Below, piece by piece: positions 57,916-64,000 of a stretch of DNA of 64,000 nt. The stretch spans positions 1-64,000 of the forward strand of contig NZ_SPMX01000066.1 of NCBI RefSeq assembly GCF_012940005.1, written 5' to 3'. Every line of letters begins with the position of its first letter. Position 1 is the first letter of the stretch. The stretch is from Candidatus Accumulibacter contiguus. GTDB taxonomy: Bacteria > Pseudomonadota > Gammaproteobacteria > Burkholderiales > Rhodocyclaceae. The translations under genes and the position numbers were made by a program. The notes below the pieces were generated by a model. It was not told the DNA's origin and did no database searches. It was given only the letters and a program-made list of their open reading frames with translations.

Positions 57916-59095
57916 CTAGCATCGCCTCGCCACGCCTGATGCGCAGGGGTAGCCAGGTGCCCGGCGGCGCTGCGCGCACCACTGCGGTCACCGCAGCGGC
58001 TTTGCTGGCGGGCCGACCGGCGACTTCGAGCAGGCTGTCGCCAGCGACGAGCCCGCTTCTGTCGGCAAGACTGCCCGCGGTGACGGCAAGTACGCGCACG
58101 CCGCCCTGCCCGGTGTCGGCGTCTTCGAGCTGAACGCCAAGGCGCGGCGGCGGTACCGGCGGCGCGGGCTTTTTCGGTAAGGTGAAGACCGCATTGGCAA
58201 GGTTCGGGCGAATCTCGCGACAATCCTCGTTGGCCGACAGCGGCAGGAGCGTGACAACGCGACCGACGCCGAGATCGCGCAACTGGTGCGGCACGCCGAG
58301 ACCATAGCGCAGATGCCCGCTGCCCATGATGCCGACGATCAGCGGCGGCGGCTGCCCCTGCGGCCCGGAGATCCGTCGCGCCAGCAGCGCCTCGGCCATG
58401 GCGCGGTCCCAGTTCTGCTGTGCCTCGACGAAGTACTGGAAAGCACGGCTGCTGCGCGCGTCCCCACCGTGAGCATGCTCGCCATAGACGCCGAACAGGA
58501 AATCGCGGTAGGCCTCACTAGCCGGCGCCGCGCGGCCGACGCCCTCACGCTCACGTTCCGGGATGGCATCCCAGCCCTTGTCACCGATGGCCCGGGTCAG
58601 TTTGGCATCGACATTGAGCGCGATCATCGGGATGCGGTTGATGCGCGCGAATTCGAAGAGGGGCAGATAGAACTCGATCGGAAGACTCCAGCGCTCTGTC
58701 CACGCCGTCTGCGCCAGGAAAGCCGGCACGGTCAACTGGCCTGCCACCCAGTGCTCCAGCGCCGGCTGTGCCTGGCGCGGAAACATCTCGAAGCCGATCA
58801 CCATATCCGGGCGCAGCGCATGCAGCCCAGCCAGCACCTGCGCCTGCCAGCGATGGTGATCCTCGTCGTCGTGCTGCTCGCCAAGCAGAACAATTTCGGC
58901 CGCTGCGGCCCGCGCCAGCACCTCTGTGCCGGAAACGCTCTGAGGGATCGTTCCGGACATCTGCCACCAGCCACCTGGGGCGGCACAGGTGGCGGGCGGT
59001 GCCGACGAATCGAGCGAGGCTGCCGAAGCGACCAGTACAGCGACGGCGGCAAGCAGCGGGCACAAGAACAGCCATGGCCTACGGGGAAAATTCAT
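57833..59095 (-). CDS. ChaN-family lipoprotein-like protein with PDZ domain
   Basis: The protein (~420 aa) starts at ATG 59095 (MNFPRRPWLF), with GAGGTG just upstream, and has a signal peptide. The ChaN/Tiki-like core begins EIVLLGEQHDDEDHHRWQ and includes IGFEMFPRQAQPALE, IALNVDAKLTRAI and GSGHLRYGLGVP. A C-terminal PDZ domain covers RLGVQLEDADTG...AGDSLLEVAGRPA. ChaN proteins bind heme and are tied to iron uptake; some relatives are proposed proteases. The last ~20 residues overlap the peptidase start and may be altered by the same indel. Confidence 0.82.
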   Translation of the reverse strand: MNFPRRPWLFLCPLLAAVAVLVASAASLDSSAPPATCAAPGGWWQMSGTIPQSVSGTEVLARAAAAEIVLLGEQHDDEDHHRWQAQVLAGLHALRPDMVIGFEMFPRQAQPALEHWVAGQLTVPAFLAQTAWTERWSLPIEFYLPLFEFARINRIPMIALNVDAKLTRAIGDKGWDAIPEREREGVGRAAPASEAYRDFLFGVYGEHAHGGDARSSRAFQYFVEAQQNWDRAMAEALLARRISGPQGQPPPLIVGIMGSGHLRYGLGVPHQLRDLGVGRVVTLLPLSANEDCREIRPNLANAVFTLPKKPAPPVPPPRLGVQLEDADTGQGGVRVLAVTAGSLADRSGLVAGDSLLEVAGRPASKAAAVTAVVRAAPPGTWLPLRIRRGEAMLDVVIRFPPPLPCSWPQAWEPHRRWTSP

Positions 59096-59104
59096 GCCGG
59101 GCAC

Positions 59105-59528
59105 CTCAAGGAAGAAAGGAACATTAAACAGGAATCTCGCGTCGTTAGCGAGTCGTTACCACTCGGACAACAACCGCACGCGCACTCGCCTCTTTCCCAG
59201 ATACCCCGGGTGTTACAAGCGGGACAGACGCTGCGACCTTGGCACGAGTCGGCATCAAAGGCGATGATCTTTCCCGGCTCGCTCGCTGGTTAGGCACTGC
59301 CCGACAGCCGGAGATGCGTGTCCAGCAGCACGCGCATGGTGGCCATGCGGCCTCAGCGCCCGGCGCGCGAGTCATCTCGCCCAGGCTCGACTCCATTGCA
59401 CGCCCAGGCCCGTCTGTGCGCTGCCGAACAGACGGCGCGGCGCGGGTTGGCCAACATGCGTTTCTGTTTCTGGCGGGGCAGTCCCTTCGCCAACGCAGGC
59501 AAATCCCGTTCACTTCCAGGGGACGATC
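59105..59528. other. Intergenic region upstream of the nor cluster
   Basis: About 420 bp between divergent units. No FNR/Dnr box of the TTGAT-N4-ATCAA type was found, and open frames here look like non-coding readings. Confidence 0.4.
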
Positions 59529-59639
59529 GTGCATGCAGCACTCAAAACGTTCAGCTACGTCGTGCTGGTGTTGCTGGCCGTCAGCATCGTTTATGCGAGC
59601 TACATCAGCATCAAGTATTGGACCGGCATCAGCGTCTGA
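59529..59639 (+). CDS. Tiny single-helix membrane peptide upstream of norC
   Basis: From GTG 59529, with AGGGGA nine bases before it, the frame encodes 36 aa: a short basic start, a hydrophobic stretch SYVVLVLLAVSIVYASYISI and a KYWTGISV tail. It ends 27 bp before norC. Its size resembles the single-helix small subunits of heme-copper oxidases (CcoQ-like), so it might be an accessory NO-reductase peptide; I recognise no named family. Confidence 0.5.
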   Translation: MHAALKTFSYVVLVLLAVSIVYASYISIKYWTGISV

Positions 59640-59666
59640 CGCAATCCAACGCGAGAAGGACGACCA

Positions 59667-60527
59667 TTGAACAAACGGCAAGCAAGACTATTTGCGATCG
59701 GCTCGACTGTGGTCGCGGCCGTAGCTTTCCTGGCGCTGACCATCGACAGCCACCGGCAGTTTCCCGCCCTGACGAATGCGCAGAATATCACGCCTGCCGT
59801 CACACACGGCAAGAACGTCTGGCACAAGAACAACTGTATCAACTGCCACACCCTGTTTGGCGAGGGCGCCTACTACGCGCCGGACCTGACCAAGATCGCG
59901 CAGCAACGAGGCGCCCCCTACCTGCAGGCCTACCTGCGCGACCCATCCAAGTTCTACGACGAACAGCGCCACCGCCGGCTGATGCCGAAACAAGACATGA
60001 CCGACGCCGAGATTGCCGACCTGGTTGCCTTCCTCGACTGGGTGAGCAAGGTCGACAACCAGGGTTGGCCGCCGCGCCCGATCCTGGTAACTGGCGCCGG
60101 CGTGGCCATTACGGGCACACGTTCCGCCGACCAGGCGGCTGCTGTCAGCAGATCGGCGCCGCCTCCCGGCCCGGAATCGCTGCCCTCAGACAAGGACCCT
60201 ATGGCCTTGGGAGAGATCGTCTTCCGGACCGTTTCGCCAGCGTGCACTGCCTGCCACTCCCTCGTACCAGGGGCAAACATGGCGGGTCCTTCGCTCGCCG
60301 GCGTCGCGACGCGAGCCCAGCAGATCGTCAGCTCGCCGGAGTACAAGGGCAAGGCCAAGGATGTTGAGGGCTACCTCAGCGAGTCGATCACGAGCCCCAG
60401 CGCGCACCTGGTTCCCGGTGCGATGTACTCGGCGAATGGCGTGTCGTTCATGCCGGCCACCTTCGGCAAGGATCTGACACCCGACCAGGTAGCCCACTTG
60501 TCGGCGTATCTGGCAAGCTTCAAGTAG
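59667..60527 (+). CDS. norC: Nitric oxide reductase cytochrome c subunit, diheme form
   Basis: The start is TTG 59667 with GAGAAGGA upstream. The protein (286 aa) has an N-terminal anchor (LFAIGSTVVAAVAFLALTI) and a typical NorC heme domain with CINCH (57-61) and HTLFGEGAYYAPDL. A second cytochrome-c domain with CTACH (193-197) then follows a Ser/Pro-rich linker. Ordinary NorC is ~150 aa with one heme; the extra domain could extend the electron-input path. It precedes norB by 70 bp. Confidence 0.9.
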   Translation: MNKRQARLFAIGSTVVAAVAFLALTIDSHRQFPALTNAQNITPAVTHGKNVWHKNNCINCHTLFGEGAYYAPDLTKIAQQRGAPYLQAYLRDPSKFYDEQRHRRLMPKQDMTDAEIADLVAFLDWVSKVDNQGWPPRPILVTGAGVAITGTRSADQAAAVSRSAPPPGPESLPSDKDPMALGEIVFRTVSPACTACHSLVPGANMAGPSLAGVATRAQQIVSSPEYKGKAKDVEGYLSESITSPSAHLVPGAMYSANGVSFMPATFGKDLTPDQVAHLSAYLASFK

Positions 60528-60597
60528 TTGAAGACTGATTCCTGCCTGTCCGAAAAGACGTCGCCCCGACCACACGAATTCTCGAAAGGATAGCGCA

Positions 60598-61977
60598 ATG
60601 CGTTACAGATCTCAGTCGGTTGCCTATGGGTATTTTGCCGTCGCGATGGTGCTGTTTGGCCTGCAACTGGTCTTCGGGCTGCTCTCGGCGGCGAAATACC
60701 TCGGCCCCGACTCACTGCTGTACATCCTTCCGTTCGACGTGACGAAGGTCGTCCATACCAATCTGCTGATCGTCTGGGTGCTGACGGGCTTCATGGGCGC
60801 AACGTACTGGATGGTACCGGACGAGTCGCGCACCGAGTTGCATAGCGTCAAGATTGCCTATATCCAGCTCATCCTGTGGACGCTGATGGGCGTAAGCGCC
60901 GTTGTCGGCTACCTGTTCCGCTATGGCACCGGCAACAAGCTGCTTGAGCAGCCCTTGCCGCACAAGATCGTGATCGTCATCTGCATGCTGCTCTTCCTGT
61001 ACAACGTGGGCATGACGATCTGGAAGTCGCGGCGATTCACGACTACCGAAGGCGTGCTGGTCCTCGGCCTAGGCCTGGCCGCGCTGCTGTACCTGCCGGC
61101 CTTGCTCGAATACGAAAACTACACCGTCTCCATCTTCTACCGCTGGTGGACGATCCACCTGTGGGTCGAAGGCGTATGGGAAATGATTCAGGGCGGGTTT
61201 CTCGCCTATCTGCTGATTCGGCTCTCCGGCGCCGACCGTGAAGTGATGGAGAAATGGCTGTATGTGATCGTCGGACTGGTTCTCATTGCCGGCATCCTCG
61301 GGACCGCTCACCATTATTACTGGGTGGGTGTGCCGGCCTATTGGCTGCCGATCGGCGGCATTTTCAGCGCGCTCGAACCTCTGGCGCTGATCGGCATGGC
61401 GATCTACGCCTACTCGGCGATGCGTCGCTCCGGCCTGGCGCACCCGAATACCCTGGCGCTCCACTGGACGATCGGCAGCACCGTGTTCACCTTGTTCGGT
61501 GCCGGCTTGCTCGGACTGGCACACACCTTTCCGGACGTCAACAAGTGGACGCACGGCACGCTGATCACGGCGATGCATGGGCACGCAGCGTTCTACGGCG
61601 CCTATGCAATGATCGTCCTGGCGATGATCACCTTCGCCTTGCCGACCATGACACCAGGACGCTCGGAACGTGGCAGCAGCATCGGTTACTGGGCGTTCTG
61701 GATGCAACTGGGCGGCATGTTCGGAATGACCCTCTCCTTCGCCACCGCCGGCATCGCGCAGGTCTATCTGGAGCGCATCCTCGGCATGGGGTATCTCGAC
61801 GTACAACTGAAGATCCAGGTGCATTTCCTGATGTTGCTGGCAACTGCGTCGCTCTTCTCGGTCGGCGTGGGCTTGTTCATCTTCGACTTCTTCCGTTATG
61901 CGCCTCGCTTCGATGTGGGTAACGAGAAGCAGCCGACGCTGCGGCCGGATACCGTGCGCCCAGCACCCATCTCGTGA
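60598..61977 (+). CDS. norB: Nitric oxide reductase catalytic subunit NorB
   Basis: The 459-aa membrane protein has 12 helices with the heme-copper-type ligands HTNLLIVWVLTGFMG, RWWTIHLWVEGVWEMIQGGF (with Glu near the non-heme iron), GTAHHYYWVGVP and TAMHGHAAFYGAYAM. It lacks the long N-terminal extension of quinol-dependent qNor, consistent with a cytochrome-dependent cNor with norC. It reduces NO to N2O. AAAGGAT precedes ATG 60598. It overlaps norQ. Confidence 0.96.
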   Translation: MRYRSQSVAYGYFAVAMVLFGLQLVFGLLSAAKYLGPDSLLYILPFDVTKVVHTNLLIVWVLTGFMGATYWMVPDESRTELHSVKIAYIQLILWTLMGVSAVVGYLFRYGTGNKLLEQPLPHKIVIVICMLLFLYNVGMTIWKSRRFTTTEGVLVLGLGLAALLYLPALLEYENYTVSIFYRWWTIHLWVEGVWEMIQGGFLAYLLIRLSGADREVMEKWLYVIVGLVLIAGILGTAHHYYWVGVPAYWLPIGGIFSALEPLALIGMAIYAYSAMRRSGLAHPNTLALHWTIGSTVFTLFGAGLLGLAHTFPDVNKWTHGTLITAMHGHAAFYGAYAMIVLAMITFALPTMTPGRSERGSSIGYWAFWMQLGGMFGMTLSFATAGIAQVYLERILGMGYLDVQLKIQVHFLMLLATASLFSVGVGLFIFDFFRYAPRFDVGNEKQPTLRPDTVRPAPIS

Positions 61978-62816
61978 TTACGTCCGCAATGCGAGGCGAT
62001 TTGCGCGCCATCGACCAGCACGGCCAGCCATCGGTGACGCGCGCGGAGCCCTATTACCTGCCGTCGGGCGATGAAGTGGCACTGTTCGAGCAATGTCATG
62101 CGCGCCGTCTGGCGGTCATGCTCAAAGGGCCGACCGGTTGCGGCAAGACCCGTTTCCTCGAACACATGGCATGGCGCCTGCAATGCCCTCTGGTAACCAT
62201 TTCGTGCCACGACGACCTGACCGCGAGCGACCTCATCGGGCGCTTCCTGATTCGCCACGACGGTACGATCTGGCAGGATGGCCCGCTGACGCGTGCGGTC
62301 CGCGAGGGTGCCATCTGTTATCTGGATGAGGTCGTCGAGGCGCGCCAGGACACGGTGGTTGTGCTGCATCCCTTGACCGACTACCGGCGCATGCTGCCCA
62401 TCGACAAGACAGGCGAGACGATCGAGGCGGCCGCGGGCTTTCAGTTGGTCGTCTCTTACAACCCCGGTTATCAGCACCTGCTGAAGGATCTGAAACCCAG
62501 TACACGACAACGATTCGTAGCGCTCGACTTCGAGTTCCCGGCAGGTGACCGTGAGGCGGCGATCATCGAGCGCGAAGGCGGCGCCGACCGTGCGACAGCG
62601 CGTGCGCTGGTTTCCTTGGGCCACCGACTGCGCGGATTGCGCGACCGGGGATTGGCAGAAGTGCCGAGCACGCGTCTCCTGATTGCCGCCGCCCGGCTGA
62701 TCAGCAGCGGCATTTCCGTGCGGCAGGCTTGCTACAGCGCCGTGATCTCGCCCTTGTCGGACGACGAGTCGCTGGTCGGCGCGATGCGCGACCTGGTCGA
62801 CGCGACCTTCGTCTGA
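61974..62816 (+). CDS. norQ: NorQ/CbbQ-type MoxR AAA+ ATPase
   Basis: The 280-aa ATPase starts at GTG 61974, overlapping the norB stop (GTGA). Walker A is GPTGCGKT, Walker B is ICYLDEVVEA and sensor 1 is VVSYNPGYQ. NorQ and NorD together activate NorB, probably inserting or remodelling the non-heme iron site. norD follows 16 bp later. Confidence 0.94.
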   Translation: MITSAMRGDLRAIDQHGQPSVTRAEPYYLPSGDEVALFEQCHARRLAVMLKGPTGCGKTRFLEHMAWRLQCPLVTISCHDDLTASDLIGRFLIRHDGTIWQDGPLTRAVREGAICYLDEVVEARQDTVVVLHPLTDYRRMLPIDKTGETIEAAAGFQLVVSYNPGYQHLLKDLKPSTRQRFVALDFEFPAGDREAAIIEREGGADRATARALVSLGHRLRGLRDRGLAEVPSTRLLIAAARLISSGISVRQACYSAVISPLSDDESLVGAMRDLVDATFV

Positions 62817-62832
62817 CCCGGACACCGCCTGC

Positions 62833-64000
62833 GTGGCTGAAGCCGAAGAGATTATCACCGATCTCGCGCGCCACGCGACGGTCTATGCACAGGCACTCTG
62901 GCGCCGACATCGCGCCAGGTCTGCGCCGACACCGATGCTCGCTTTGACCGACGTCGCCCAACGCATCGACTTGTTGATTGTGGCCGTGTTCGGGACCAGC
63001 TATCAACTTCGCAGCGCACAGGCGCCCGCGCCGGCGACATTTCTGGCGCAGGTTTTCCGGCGCCGCGAGGATCCCCGCGTGCAATACGCCATACCGGCAA
63101 CGGACGGGTGGTCCATCTGGTTGCCAGCCGATGCCGGCATCAGCGATGCGGCGCTGGCCACAGAACGTTTGCGTACCGTCGCCCTACAGCAGGCGATGCG
63201 CGCCAGTCGCGGCAGCGCCGCCCTCATCAGTGCCCAGGCAACACCTTTGATCCGCGATGTTTATCTCCTGATCGAAGCACAGGCAGCCGATGAAGCGCTG
63301 GCGCGGGAGTTGCCGGGAATCATCGGCTCGCTGAATGCGCTGCGACGGGCAGCCTTGGCGGCCCGGCCGGCCTTGGCCAGCTTCTCCGCGCAGCGGCAAC
63401 CTCTCGAGAAGTATGTCCGATCGCTGCTGCAGCGCGGCTGCGGGATAGCGAACGGCGACGAGCCACTACCGGCGTCGTCGCAAGAGTCGGCGCGCGCCGC
63501 TCATCGGCTGGCGGCAGCGATCGTTCCCGAGACCGGGATGACCCGGCTGCTTGGCGCCAATCCGCTGTTCAAGGACTGGTGGACGGGCGAACTGCGTGCG
63601 CCGAACCCATTGCCGACCACCTGGGCCGCCAACCACGACGGCGTTTCCGGCCACGAAACCTCAGCAGAACCCCGCAGCACACGTTTGCCGCATCGTCCCG
63701 AGGTACGTCAATCGAGCGACCAAGAAGACGAGGAGGAGGATGACGTGCGGCAAGGGGTCTGGATGATCCAGTCGGCGCAGCCGCACGAGCATGCCGAAGA
63801 TCCCTTCGGCATGCAGCGCCCGACGGACCGCGACGACCAAACGGCGGCCGAGGAATTTGCCGATTCGCTGTCCGATCTGGCTGAGGCTCGTCTGGTTTCA
63901 ACAACTGGCCGAGCCAAGGAAGTCCTGCTGTCGGACGATCCTCCCGATGCGCGCGCCAAGCGAACCGCCGAGTCGTCTGTCGCGAATCCGTCCAGCATCA
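62833..64000 (+). CDS. norD: NorD-type activation protein (3' end off window)
   Basis: An uninterrupted frame from GTG 62833 (VAEAEEIITDLARHATVYAQALW) runs to the window end (389 codons). The N-terminal helical region, the ANPLFKDWWTGELRAP motif and the acidic linker (SSDQEDEEEDDV) are typical of NorD/CbbO proteins; the C-terminal von Willebrand A domain lies beyond the window. It partners NorQ in NO reductase maturation. The start has no strong Shine-Dalgarno sequence but suits the gene spacing. Confidence 0.85.
   Translation, partial: MAEAEEIITDLARHATVYAQALWRRHRARSAPTPMLALTDVAQRIDLLIVAVFGTSYQLRSAQAPAPATFLAQVFRRREDPRVQYAIPATDGWSIWLPADAGISDAALATERLRTVALQQAMRASRGSAALISAQATPLIRDVYLLIEAQAADEALARELPGIIGSLNALRRAALAARPALASFSAQRQPLEKYVRSLLQRGCGIANGDEPLPASSQESARAAHRLAAAIVPETGMTRLLGANPLFKDWWTGELRAPNPLPTTWAANHDGVSGHETSAEPRSTRLPHRPEVRQSSDQEDEEEDDVRQGVWMIQSAQPHEHAEDPFGMQRPTDRDDQTAAEEFADSLSDLAEARLVSTTGRAKEVLLSDDPPDARAKRTAESSVANPSSI

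Noticed and set aside
59239-59256. TTGGCACGAGTCGGCA, similar to a sigma54 promoter before the nor genes
   Set aside because: The GG-to-GC spacing is 9 rather than 10 bp, and it lies about 280 bp before the small ORF; NorR sites were not found.

Overview
The window looks like a chromosomal segment of a betaproteobacterium of the Rhodocyclales, probably close to 'Candidatus Accumulibacter' or Dechloromonas. This is inferred from gene content and GC-rich codon use; no 16S or other phylogenetic marker was compared. The cell implied is motile, piliated, microaerobic and denitrifying, and fixes nitrogen: cbb3 oxidase, a cNor-type NO reductase, the nifB and draG end of a nif regulon, MotAB, and a minor pilin/PilY1 operon.

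Layout. (1) 1-5.3 kb is a mobile-element pile-up: an IS630-type fragment at the window edge, a complete IS5-family element with an inverted truncated copy beside it, a complete IS21-family element with two accessory ORFs, and a probable MT-A70 methyltransferase remnant at the IS21 border. (2) 5.4-6.7 kb encodes a HupT-like PAS histidine kinase. (3) 16.2-6.8 kb (minus) is a type IV pilus minor-pilin operon pilE-fimT-pilV-pilW-pilX-pilY1, ending in a TonB-like gene. (4) 22-16.3 kb (minus) is ribF-ileS-lspA-fkpB-ispH. (5) 22.1-30.5 kb (plus) is the cbb3 oxidase locus ccoIS / ccoNOQP / ccoGH, with FNR-type boxes before ccoN and ccoG. (6) 30.5-36.5 kb holds repeats, tonB, a NUDIX hydrolase, motAB, a GST and purB. 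(7) 37-41.9 kb is an apparent NifA/sigma54-controlled operon nifB-ferredoxin-fprA-two 2Fe-2S ferredoxins-draG. (8) 46-42 kb (minus) is purL. (9) 46.4-55.6 kb is accessory: a DMT permease, a DUF4160/DUF2442 pair, a NACHT-FGE protein whose C-terminus looks like a diversity-generating-retroelement variable region, an IS4-type pseudogene, a membrane patatin and another transposase remnant. (10) 59.1-55.8 kb (minus) is a ChaN-PDZ protein and an M1-type peptidase. (11) 59.5-64 kb is norCBQD with a tiny upstream membrane peptide; norD runs off the window.

Three points deserve most attention. First, the NACHT-FGE protein (48395-51373) is a candidate DGR target: its last ~40 codons form a GGSW...GLRLV module rich in NNC codons, followed at once by an 8-bp hairpin; no reverse transcriptase or template repeat is visible here. 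Second, a 46-bp palindromic repeat with compensating arm changes occurs four times, and one copy supplies the lspA stop and fkpB start. Third, intact-looking genes (purL twice, ccoG twice, the tonB-like gene, possibly the M1 peptidase, the IS5 transposase) are broken mostly at mononucleotide runs. This pattern is better explained by indel errors in the assembly than by gene decay, except where programmed frameshifting is plausible (IS5).
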